Source of the DNA: Acidisphaera sp035272265
GTDB taxonomy: Bacteria; Pseudomonadota; Alphaproteobacteria; Acetobacterales; Acetobacteraceae
Assembly (NCBI GenBank): GCA_035272265.1
Contig: DATEQV010000459.1
Coordinates: 1-15,536 of the forward strand
Reading direction: 5' to 3'
Length of the DNA stretch: 15,536 bases
The notes beneath the pieces were generated by a model. That model was not told the origin of the DNA. It saw only the letters and a program-made list of their open reading frames with translations, and made no database searches. The position numbers and the translations under genes are program-made. Positions 1 through 6,971 of the stretch are shown here, piece by piece (position 1 is the first letter of the stretch; each line of letters opens with the position of its first letter).

Positions 1-588
1 GGCCTGAAGCCCGAGACGCAGCTTGCCGAACTGGCAGGCGCCGCGTTCCGTTTCGACACGGCAAGCCGGCAGTTCCTGCCGGCAGCCGACGGACGCTGCA
101 GCGATTCGGTCTATGCCGCGGGCGACGGCTGCGCGATCGGCGGCGCGGACGCGGCGGAGGCAAGCGGTGCGCTCGCCGCCTATGCGGTCCTCGCCGACAG
201 CGGCGCGGCGGTACCGGAGCGCGAACGCGCCGCCCTGCGCCGCCGGGTGGCCCGCCTGCGCCGGTTCCAGCGCGGCCTCGCCGACGCGTTCCGCTGGCCG
301 GCACACTGGATCGCGGCAATGCCGGACGACACCGTGCTGTGCCGCTGCGATTGCGTCACCGTCGGCGAGATGCGTCGGGCCGTACGGCTCGAGCTCGGGC
401 CCCGTGAGGTCAATCGCGGCAAGGCGATCACCCGCGTCGGTATGGGCCGCTGCGAGGGCCGCTTCTGCGGCTTGGCTGTCGCCGAACTCATCGCGGCCGA
501 GTGCCGCGTGCCGCTCGAGGATGTCGGCCGGCTGCGCGCGCAGGCGCCGGTCAAGCCTCTCTCGCTCGCCATGGTGGGCGAGGCATGA
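1..588 (+). CDS. FAD/NAD(P)-binding oxidoreductase subunit with C-terminal BFD-like [2Fe-2S] domain (5' truncated)
   Basis: The reading frame is open from base 1 to a TGA at 586-588, so only the last 195 residues are seen and the N-terminal FAD-binding part lies outside the window. Visible residues 37-62 (VYAAGDGCAIGG followed by an Ala-rich helix) are the second FAD-contact motif of pyridine-nucleotide-disulphide-oxidoreductase folds. Residues 114-156 carry the cysteine pattern of a BFD-like ferredoxin domain: CRC at 114-116, then C151 and C156 in GRCEGRFC. A further Cys at 118 is extra. This layout matches HcnB, OoxA and the alpha subunits of D-hydroxyproline or opine dehydrogenases, which pair with a DAO-fold subunit and often a small 2Fe-2S protein. 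The following gene is exactly such a partner and starts inside this stop codon (ATGA), which implies translational coupling and a heteromeric complex. The substrate cannot be told. Fold and class are fairly sure; the exact enzyme is not. Confidence 0.88.
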   Translation, partial: GLKPETQLAELAGAAFRFDTASRQFLPAADGRCSDSVYAAGDGCAIGGADAAEASGALAAYAVLADSGAAVPERERAALRRRVARLRRFQRGLADAFRWPAHWIAAMPDDTVLCRCDCVTVGEMRRAVRLELGPREVNRGKAITRVGMGRCEGRFCGLAVAELIAAECRVPLEDVGRLRAQAPVKPLSLAMVGEA

Positions 589-1760
589 CGATCCGCACCA
601 CGGTCGCCGTGATCGGCGGCGGGCTGATGGGAAGCTGGACGGCGTTCTTCCTGCGCCGCCGCGGCATCGCGGTGATGCTGATCGAGAAGGGAGCGGTCGG
701 CGCGCAATCGAGCGGCGTGAACTTCGGCAACATCCGCCTGCAGGGCCGGCACAAGAATCAATACAAGCTCGCCCTGCGTTCCCACGCGTTGTGGGAGCAG
801 GCCGAGACGATGGTCGGCGAGGGCTGCGAATTCGAGCAGACCGGGCATCTCTACATCGCCTTCGGCCCGAAGCAGGACGAGCAATTGCGGATCATCGTGG
901 ACGAGGCGCAGGCGGCTTGCGTCGACTCGCAGCTGCTCGGTCCGAACGAGGTCCGGGCCCGCTTCCCGTGGCTGAGCCCGACCGTCACCTCGGCATCCTG
1001 GTCGGCACGCGATGCCACTGCCAATCCCCGCCTCGCGACGCCGGCTGTCGCGCGTGCGGCACGCGCGCTCGGTGCCGTCACGATGGAAAACACGAAGATC
1101 GCGGCGCTCGAACCGCACGCCACGGGTTTCCGGCTGCGGACCGACGATGGCGTGGTCATCGACTGCGACTGGGTCGTCAACGTCGCCGGCGCGTGGGGCG
1201 CGGATATCGCGGCCATGCTGGGCGAACCGGTTCCGCTGTTCGCCGCGGGCCCGCCGCAATTCGTAACCGAGCCGCTGCCCCGCTTCATCCTGCCGTCGGT
1301 GCAGGCCGTGGACGACAGCGTCATCCTGCGCCAGGTCGCGCGCGGCAACGTGGTCTTCGCCGGCTATCCGCGCGGCCCATCGGACCCGGTGAGCAACCGC
1401 GCACACGTGCAGCCGGAGAAGACGCTCGCCGGCCTGCGCAACATGGTTCGCGCAGTGCCGGCGCTCGCGTCGGCGCACATCATCCGCGTCTGGTCCGGGA
1501 TCGAGGGCTATCTGCCGGACATGCTGCCGATCATCGGGCCGAGTGCCACAACGCCGCGCGTGCTGCACGCCTTCGGCTTCTGCGGCCACGGCTTCCAGCT
1601 CGGTCCCGGCGTCGGCGCGGTGCTGGCCGAGCTGATCGCGGACGGCGCGACGCCAACGCCGATCGACGCCTTCGCGATCACCCGTTTCCGCGACGCGCAG
1701 GTGACCGCCAGCAGCAAGCTCGCCGCCGAGTTCGACCCCGCCCTTGTCGGCCGCGCCTAA
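585..1760 (+). CDS. FAD-dependent oxidoreductase, DAO/HcnC-OoxB-like catalytic subunit
   Basis: This is a 391-residue flavoprotein, a normal length for DAO-fold amine oxidases and dehydrogenases such as glycine oxidase, sarcosine oxidase beta, HcnC and OoxB. The N-terminus begins a dinucleotide-binding beta-alpha-beta with VIGGGLMGSW (residues 9-18) and ends that unit at LIEKG. The C-terminus has the family signature LPIIGP followed by FCGHGFQLGPGVG, which contacts FAD. The product probably oxidises a C-N bond of an amino-acid-like or opine-like substrate and passes electrons to the Fe-S partner encoded just upstream. The start at 585 is chosen because it gives the 4-nt ATGA overlap with the upstream stop and places the GxGxxG motif about ten residues in. 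An in-frame upstream start at 501 would read through the neighbour's Fe-S domain. No signal peptide or membrane segment is visible. Its TAA stop interleaves with the stop of the convergent ligase gene. Family is secure; substrate is unknown. Confidence 0.92.
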   Translation: MTIRTTVAVIGGGLMGSWTAFFLRRRGIAVMLIEKGAVGAQSSGVNFGNIRLQGRHKNQYKLALRSHALWEQAETMVGEGCEFEQTGHLYIAFGPKQDEQLRIIVDEAQAACVDSQLLGPNEVRARFPWLSPTVTSASWSARDATANPRLATPAVARAARALGAVTMENTKIAALEPHATGFRLRTDDGVVIDCDWVVNVAGAWGADIAAMLGEPVPLFAAGPPQFVTEPLPRFILPSVQAVDDSVILRQVARGNVVFAGYPRGPSDPVSNRAHVQPEKTLAGLRNMVRAVPALASAHIIRVWSGIEGYLPDMLPIIGPSATTPRVLHAFGFCGHGFQLGPGVGAVLAELIADGATPTPIDAFAITRFRDAQVTASSKLAAEFDPALVGRA

Positions 1761-3304
1761 TGCGCTGCCCGATGCGCCATCCGGTCGAAGCAATCGTCAC
1801 CGTCCGGCGGCAGGGCGTGTTTCATGATGCGCTGGCTCGGCGTGCGCTCGAACGCGTCGACGACGGCGAGGTATCGCGGGTTCTGATACGGCGCGAGCCG
1901 CTGACTGAGCCAAGCGGACAGCTCGGGCAGATCGACGCGATGACCGTTCCTGGCCGTCACGAACAGCTTGATGTCCTGCTCGCCGATCTCGGCCGCCACG
2001 CCGATCATGGCGCAGTCTTCGACGGCCGGATGCTGGGCTGCGACGTGCTCCACCTCCCAGGCGGAGACATTCTCGCCCTTCACCCGAACCGAGTCCGTGA
2101 TGCGGCCGTGGAAGAACAGGTTGCCGTCCGCGTCCCACGAACCGAGGTCGCCCGTGTGCAGCGCGCCGTCGCGCAGCGCCTTGGCCGTCGCCTCCGGATT
2201 GCGGAAATACCCGGGCGTGATGGCGCGCGGATCGCTTGGTCGCACGACGATCTCGCCCCGCTCGCCGGGTGCGACGGTGCATGCAACCGCGTCCAGCAGG
2301 TCGACCGTGAACCACGGCACCGGGCGTCCGACCGAGCCGATCACGCCGGTGCCGTTGTAGGTCGTGAAGCTGGAGGCCTCGGTCATGCCGTAGCACTCCC
2401 TCACCTCCACCCCGAAGCGATCCTGCACCGCTCGCCACACCTCGGCAGGGCAGCCGCCGCCCCAGGCGATCCGCACGCCATGCGCGCGGTCGAAAGGCGA
2501 CGGCTTCTGCCGCAGCAGGATCTGCAGGATGCCGCCCAGGAAGTGGATGTGCGTCGCGCCCGCCGCGCGCGCGTCGGTCCAGAACCGGCTGGCGCTGAAC
2601 CGCGATACCATGTGCAGAACCACCCGCCGCAGCATCGGCAGAAGCATCATTTGCGAGCCGCCGATGTGATACAGCCGCTCCCACATATACAGCACGTCGC
2701 CATCCCGCGCGCCCGACACCAGCAGCGCGCCTTCGCCGGCCAGGCGCAGCATGCGGTGCGTCATCTGCACGCCCTTCGGCGGCCCGGTCGTGCCGGACGT
2801 GTAGATGATCGCGAACAGATCCGTCGCGGCCGGCAGTGCCTCGCGGAATGCGGCGGAGCCCGAGTCCGCCGCCGTCGCCAACGCGGCCTCATCGGCGATC
2901 ACCACGCCCTCGAGGCTCGCGCCGCAACCGCGCACCAGCGGCAGCAGGTCCTCGCGCGCGATGACGGCGCGAGGTTCGGCGTGGTCAAGGATGTAACGCA
3001 GCCCGTCCGCCCGCAGCTGCACATTCAGCGGCACCCAGGCCAAACCGGACTTCGCCAGCGCCAGCAGCAACGCCACCGCGACCGGGCTGTTGTCGAGCAT
3101 CACCGCCACACGGTCGCCACGCACCACGCCCAGCCGACGCAGCTCGACCGCCAGCCGGGCCGAGCGTGCGTGCAGCGTGGCGAAGGTCAGTCGCTCGCCT
3201 TCGAAGCACGCAAAGACGCGGTCCGGCTCGGTCTCGGCAAGATGCACGAATCGCCGGATGAACCCGTCATCGCTGCCGGGAGGGTTGACCGGTGAGTCGG
3301 TCAC
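1757..3304 (-). CDS. AMP-forming acyl-CoA synthetase/ligase (ANL superfamily, CaiC-like)
   Basis: This 515-residue protein should activate a carboxylic acid as acyl-AMP and then acyl-CoA in the cytoplasm. Core motifs are in order: the P-loop YTSGTTGPPKGVQMTH (residues 168-183), the adenine-binding YGMTEAS (305-311), the hinge-region aspartate in LHTGDLG (382-388), and the A8 stretch ending in RVKGENVSAWEVE (407-419). The A10 motif near residues 488-496 reads TPSQRIMKH. The position normally held by the catalytic lysine of the adenylation half-reaction is Arg492, with a lysine three residues later. That is unusual and may alter activity. Length and motifs resemble crotonobetaine/carnitine-CoA ligase and similar medium-size ligases, but substrate cannot be assigned. 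The GTG start overlaps the TGA of the upstream aldolase-like gene (GTGA). A GGAG lies rather far upstream, so coupling to the preceding gene probably drives initiation. It is the last gene of the operon. Confidence 0.93.
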   Translation of the reverse strand: MTDSPVNPPGSDDGFIRRFVHLAETEPDRVFACFEGERLTFATLHARSARLAVELRRLGVVRGDRVAVMLDNSPVAVALLLALAKSGLAWVPLNVQLRADGLRYILDHAEPRAVIAREDLLPLVRGCGASLEGVVIADEAALATAADSGSAAFREALPAATDLFAIIYTSGTTGPPKGVQMTHRMLRLAGEGALLVSGARDGDVLYMWERLYHIGGSQMMLLPMLRRVVLHMVSRFSASRFWTDARAAGATHIHFLGGILQILLRQKPSPFDRAHGVRIAWGGGCPAEVWRAVQDRFGVEVRECYGMTEASSFTTYNGTGVIGSVGRPVPWFTVDLLDAVACTVAPGERGEIVVRPSDPRAITPGYFRNPEATAKALRDGALHTGDLGSWDADGNLFFHGRITDSVRVKGENVSAWEVEHVAAQHPAVEDCAMIGVAAEIGEQDIKLFVTARNGHRVDLPELSAWLSQRLAPYQNPRYLAVVDAFERTPSQRIMKHALPPDGDDCFDRMAHRAAH

Positions 3305-4041
3305 GAGGCGTAGCTCGGCTCCTGCTCGTCCAGCAGATTGATCACTTCCTGCATGTGGAGATCGGCGTTGATCGAAAACTGCGCGAACTGGTCGTGCGTC
3401 GTTTGCGCCATCTCATCGGACATGACGTTCAGCGTCTGGCCGGTCTGCATCGCCAGCACCTGCACCTGGCAGGCGCGCTCGAGGTAATAGAAGTCGTCGA
3501 AGGTCTGCGCGATCGTCTCGCCCACCACGACGACGCCGTGATTGGCCAGGAACAGCACGCGCTTGCCGCCCATGGCGTCCGCCATGCGCTCGCCCTCGGT
3601 CGTGGCGTCGGCGATGCCGTTGAAGTGGTCGTCATAGGCGATGTCGCCGAAGAAGCGCGCCGAGTTCTGGTGCACCATCAACAGCCGTCCGCCGCGGATC
3701 GCTGTCAGCGCCGTCGAGTACGGCGCATGCAGGTGCATCACCACCTTCGCCCTAGGGTGGCGCAGGTGGATGCTTGTGTGGATCGTGAACCCCGTCGTCG
3801 GGGGCCGGCCCGTGCCTTCGAGCGTGCCCCCATGCTCGTCGATGACCAGCAGGCTGCTCGCGGTGATGCGGGCGAAGTGCGTGCCCTTCGGGTTGATCAG
3901 GAACCGGCGGCCCGGAAGCATCACCGAGAGGTGGTTGCAAACGCCCTCGTGCATGTCGAGCCGCGCCGCCATGCGGAAGGCCGCGGCGAGTTCCTGTCTT
4001 GCGGTTTGCGTCTCCGCGTCGTTGCTCGGGTAATCGGCCAC
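3301..4041 (-). CDS. Class II aldolase/adducin-family protein
   Basis: The 246-residue product matches the class II aldolase/adducin N-terminal domain fold in length and motifs. Predicted metal ligands are His103 and His105 in VMHLHAPY and His168 in ANHGV. NHLSV and LINPKGTHF near residues 36-56 are the phosphate/substrate-loop regions of the family. The catalytic glutamate of fuculose-1-phosphate aldolase (SSExxxH) is replaced by Gly84 in TTGFTIH. As I recall, this is common in the adducin-like bacterial branch, so true retro-aldol activity is uncertain; decarboxylase, epimerase or dehydratase-like roles are possible. The start is GTG at 4041, supported by a full AGGAGG Shine-Dalgarno at 4046-4051 with a 4-nt spacer. 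The gene is 12 nt downstream of the permease and overlaps the ligase by 4 nt, which places it in the same pathway. Family is secure; reaction is unknown. Confidence 0.9.
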   Translation of the reverse strand: MADYPSNDAETQTARQELAAAFRMAARLDMHEGVCNHLSVMLPGRRFLINPKGTHFARITASSLLVIDEHGGTLEGTGRPPTTGFTIHTSIHLRHPRAKVVMHLHAPYSTALTAIRGGRLLMVHQNSARFFGDIAYDDHFNGIADATTEGERMADAMGGKRVLFLANHGVVVVGETIAQTFDDFYYLERACQVQVLAMQTGQTLNVMSDEMAQTTHDQFAQFSINADLHMQEVINLLDEQEPSYAS

Positions 4042-4045
4042 GTTG

Positions 4046-4051
4046 CCTCCT
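4046..4051 (-). promoter_or_regulatory. Strong Shine-Dalgarno (AGGAGG) for the aldolase-like gene
   Basis: On the minus strand a perfect anti-SD complement AGGAGG sits 4 nt before the GTG at 4041, inside the 12-nt gap after the permease stop. It decides the GTG start. It is the best ribosome binding site in the operon and probably lets this gene be translated independently of the permease. Confidence 0.8.
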
Positions 4052-4053
4052 GT

Positions 4054-5877
4054 TCAGCTCGCAGCGCTGCGCCGGCGCAGGATTTCGGCGCTGATGATGA
4101 AGACGGTGACGAACACCAGGACCACCGTGGAGACGGCAGCGAGCGTCGGGTTCACCTGGAGCAGCAGGTCGTCCCAGATCCGCCGCGGCAGCGTCGCCGT
4201 GCCGCCGCCGGTGATGAACAGCGCGATCGTCAGCTCGTCGAACGAGGTGATGAAGGCGAACAGGAAACCGGCGATCAGCCCGCCCTTGATCTGCGGCAAG
4301 GTGATGTGGACCAGCGTGCGCCAGCGGCTGGCCCCCATGCTCCACGCCGCCTGATCGAGCCGCTCATCGTACGTCTTCAGCACCGCCATCACGGTGATCA
4401 CCACGTACGGAACGGCGAGGATGGTGTGGCCGATGACGAGGCCGAGGATGGTGCCGACCAGCCCGATGCGCGCGTACAGGTAGAACAGCCCGACCGCGAT
4501 GATGATGCGCGGCAGCACGAGCGGCGCGAGAATGACCGCAAGCAGCAGCCCGCGCGCCGGCACACGCTGGCGCACGAGCACGAACGCCGCCGCCGTCCCG
4601 AGCAGTGTGGCGGAAACCCCGGTCAGCACTGCCGTGATAAACGACCGCACCGTGGCTGCGACCCAATCCGGCGAACTGAAGAACAAATCGTACCAGCGAA
4701 GCGAAAAGCCCTTGGGCGGGAACTCGATGAACGTGCCGCTGGTGAACGACACCGGGATGACGAACAGCGACGGCAGCACCAGGAACGCGATCACGCAGCC
4801 GCAGACCGTACCCAGCACCGCCCTGCCGACGGCGCGACCCGGCCGCGACGGGTCCGATCGCGCCGCGAGGTCCCAGATCGCGCCCGCTGCGTCGCACAGC
4901 GTCCCGAGCGCGCCGGTCATCCAGGCGCCGACGCGAGCGGAGGCGCGGGCCATCGGTCCCGGCCGCCTCGCCGTTCGCTCCGACGCCGCGCCCCCCGACA
5001 GGCTCGAAAGCCCGACCAGCCGGTCGTACAGCACGAAGATCACGGTAGACGCCGCCAGCAGCAGCACCGCGAGCGCGCTGGCGAAACGCCAATCCATCAC
5101 TTCCTGGATGATCGAGATGATCACCTGCGAGATCATCGTCTGCTGACGCCCGCCGAGCAGCGCCGGCGTGATGAAGAAGCCGAGCGAGCTGACGAACACC
5201 AGCAACCCGGCCGACGCCACGCCCGGCAGCGAGAGCCGGAAGAAGATGCGCCAGAACGCGTTGCCCGCGCCGGCGCCCAGCGTGCGCGCGGCGGCGACCA
5301 GCGTGCGGTCCACCCGCTGCATGACCGCGAGCATCGCGACGACGCCGAGCGGCATCATCGCATGCACCATGCCGATCATCACGCCCGTCATGTTGAAGAT
5401 CAGCGACACCGGCGCGTCGACCACGCCAAGCGCCAGCAGCAGCTTGTTGACCGCCCCGTTGCGGCCCAGCAGGATCATCCAGGCGAAGGTGCGCACCAGG
5501 AAGCTGGTCCAGAACGGCATCAGGACGAGCAGCGTCAGCCAGTCCCGCGTGCGCGGCCGGGCGGTCGCCAGCAGGTAGGCGACGGGATAGCCGGCCAGCA
5601 GCGAGAACACCGTCGTCCAGGCGCTGATCTTCAACGTGATCCCGAGCGTGCGGGCGTAAACCGGCGTGGTCAGCGCGCGGCTGAAGTTGGCGAGCGTGAA
5701 GCTTCCCGCCTGGTCCACCAGGCTGAGCCACAGGATCTGCAGCACCGGGTAGAGGAAGAACGCGGCGGTGAAGAGCAGCAGCGGGAACAGCGGCCACGCG
5801 CGCAGCACGCGCGCCCGCGGCAAGGGCGCCCTGCCCCAGCCCGGCGCAGCGTCGGCGGCGAGGCTCGCGCCGCTCAA
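4054..5877 (-). CDS. ABC transporter permease, fused two-domain (PotB-PotC-like) protein
   Basis: One unbroken frame encodes both inner-membrane permease domains of a spermidine/putrescine-type importer, about 607 residues from the TTG start. Domain 1 covers residues 29-286. It opens with the hydrophobic AWPLFPLLLFTAAFFLYPVL and has an EAA-type cytoplasmic loop at about 195-220 (AARTLGAG, then SLPGV). Domain 2 covers residues 352-600, with its EAA loop at about 507-530 (DQAAWSMGAS, then TLPQI). A polar Arg/Gly/Pro-rich linker at about 287-350 joins them. Canonical systems encode these as two proteins, potB and potC. The start is TTG at 5877: it overlaps the ATPase stop as TTGA, has GGAG 6 nt upstream, and leaves a short polar N-terminus. 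A GTG at 5808 is the alternative, and reading further upstream would run into the ATPase gene. The substrate is probably a small cationic or zwitterionic solute, judged from family only. Confidence 0.9.
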   Translation of the reverse strand: MSGASLAADAAPGWGRAPLPRARVLRAWPLFPLLLFTAAFFLYPVLQILWLSLVDQAGSFTLANFSRALTTPVYARTLGITLKISAWTTVFSLLAGYPVAYLLATARPRTRDWLTLLVLMPFWTSFLVRTFAWMILLGRNGAVNKLLLALGVVDAPVSLIFNMTGVMIGMVHAMMPLGVVAMLAVMQRVDRTLVAAARTLGAGAGNAFWRIFFRLSLPGVASAGLLVFVSSLGFFITPALLGGRQQTMISQVIISIIQEVMDWRFASALAVLLLAASTVIFVLYDRLVGLSSLSGGAASERTARRPGPMARASARVGAWMTGALGTLCDAAGAIWDLAARSDPSRPGRAVGRAVLGTVCGCVIAFLVLPSLFVIPVSFTSGTFIEFPPKGFSLRWYDLFFSSPDWVAATVRSFITAVLTGVSATLLGTAAAFVLVRQRVPARGLLLAVILAPLVLPRIIIAVGLFYLYARIGLVGTILGLVIGHTILAVPYVVITVMAVLKTYDERLDQAAWSMGASRWRTLVHITLPQIKGGLIAGFLFAFITSFDELTIALFITGGGTATLPRRIWDDLLLQVNPTLAAVSTVVLVFVTVFIISAEILRRRSAAS

Positions 5878-6971
5878 TGCAGCTCCGTGTGCGGCAGAAC
5901 CACCGTGTGCTCGCGGCTCCAGCCGAGCCGAACCGATGCCCCGAGCGCCGGCGCCGGACGGCCGCGGTCGGTGAACTGCTTGACGGCGAGCGTCAGTTCG
6001 CCGGGGATCGTCACGTAATGCCGATAGACGCCGCCGCCGAATACCGTTTCGGTCAGCGTACCTTCCGCCGTGTTGTCCGCCTCCTGTCCGGGGTGCAGCA
6101 GGCGCAGGTTCTCCGGCCGCAGCACGAGCTTCACGGGATGCCCCGCCTCGATGCCCGGCCCGATCGACGCACGCACCTCCAGCCCGCCGGCGGCATGCAG
6201 CACGCCCGCCTCGCCGCAAGCCGCGACGGTACCCGCGATGATGTTGGACTCACCCACGAAGTCGGCGACGAAGGCGGTGCGCGGGCGGAAATACAGGTCC
6301 TCCGGCGTGCCGATCTGCTCGATGCGCCCGTCGCGCATCAGGCAGATGCGGTCCGACATCGCCAGCGCCTCCTCCTGATCGTGCGTCACGTACAGCACGG
6401 TGATGCCGAGGCGCCGGTGCAGGTGCTTGATCTCCAGCTGCATGCGGTCGCGCAACTGCCGGTCGAGCGCGCCCAGCGGCTCGTCCATCAGGATGATCGA
6501 CGGGCGGTAGACCATGCACCGCGCGAGCGCGATCCGCTGCTGCTGGCCGCCCGACAGCTCCGTCGGCATGCGCTCCGCGACATGCGGAAGCTGCACCATC
6601 TCCAGCACGCGCCGAACTTCGGCGGCGATCGCGACAGATGCCACCCGGCGCATGCGCAGCGGGAAGGCGATGTTCTCGCCGATCGTCAGATGCGGGAACA
6701 GCGCGTAGTTCTGGAACACCATGCCGATGTCGCGCTTGTTCGGCGGCGCGTAGGTGGACAGCCTTCCGTCGATCCAGACCTCACCCGACGTCGGCTGGGT
6801 CAGACCGGCCACGATCATCAGCAGCGTGCTCTTGCCCGAGCCCGAAGGGCCGAGAAGCGTCAGGAACTCGCCCTCGGCCATGTCGAGCGTCGCATCGGCC
6901 AGCGCCGTGACCGGACCGTAGGATTTGCCGACGCCGCGCAGAGCCAGCTTGGCGGCGATGGCCGGCGTCAT
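5874..6971 (-). CDS. ABC transporter ATP-binding protein, PotA/TOBE type
   Basis: This 365-residue ATPase energises the importer encoded around it. Walker A is GPSGSGKST (41-49), the Q-loop glutamine is Q87 in VFQNYALFPHLT, the signature is LSGGQQQR (139-146), Walker B is IILMDEP (159-165), and the switch histidine is H197 in THDQEEA. The roughly 120 residues after position 240 fit the TOBE-type regulatory domain of the PotA/FbpC/MalK group, and the length is normal for that group. It acts at the cytoplasmic face of the membrane as a dimer on the fused permease. Its ATG directly abuts the TAA of the binding-protein gene (TAAATG) and no SD is seen, so translation is probably coupled. Its own stop overlaps the permease start. 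Confidence in function class is very high; substrate is not set by this gene. Confidence 0.96.
   Translation of the reverse strand: MTPAIAAKLALRGVGKSYGPVTALADATLDMAEGEFLTLLGPSGSGKSTLLMIVAGLTQPTSGEVWIDGRLSTYAPPNKRDIGMVFQNYALFPHLTIGENIAFPLRMRRVASVAIAAEVRRVLEMVQLPHVAERMPTELSGGQQQRIALARCMVYRPSIILMDEPLGALDRQLRDRMQLEIKHLHRRLGITVLYVTHDQEEALAMSDRICLMRDGRIEQIGTPEDLYFRPRTAFVADFVGESNIIAGTVAACGEAGVLHAAGGLEVRASIGPGIEAGHPVKLVLRPENLRLLHPGQEADNTAEGTLTETVFGGGVYRHYVTIPGELTLAVKQFTDRGRPAPALGASVRLGWSREHTVVLPHTELH

Noticed and set aside
501..584. Upstream in-frame start for the DAO-fold oxidoreductase
   Set aside because: The extra 28 residues would overlap the Fe-S domain of the neighbour and push the FAD motif away from the N-terminus. 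The ATGA start at 585 fits better.
23..3295. Long + strand open frame across the flavoprotein and ligase genes
   Set aside because: The composition is Arg/Ala-rich and low-complexity, and it overlaps three genes with clear family motifs in other frames. It is a high-GC shadow.
3530..3800. Loss of the aldolase catalytic glutamate (Gly84) as a sign of a decaying gene
   Set aside because: The metal-binding histidines are kept, and as I recall the GFTIH form is normal in the adducin-like branch of the family.
3292..6018. Long + strand open frame across the aldolase-like and permease genes
   Set aside because: It is Arg/His/Asp/Gln-rich without domains and lies antisense to membrane protein codons, which explains the composition.
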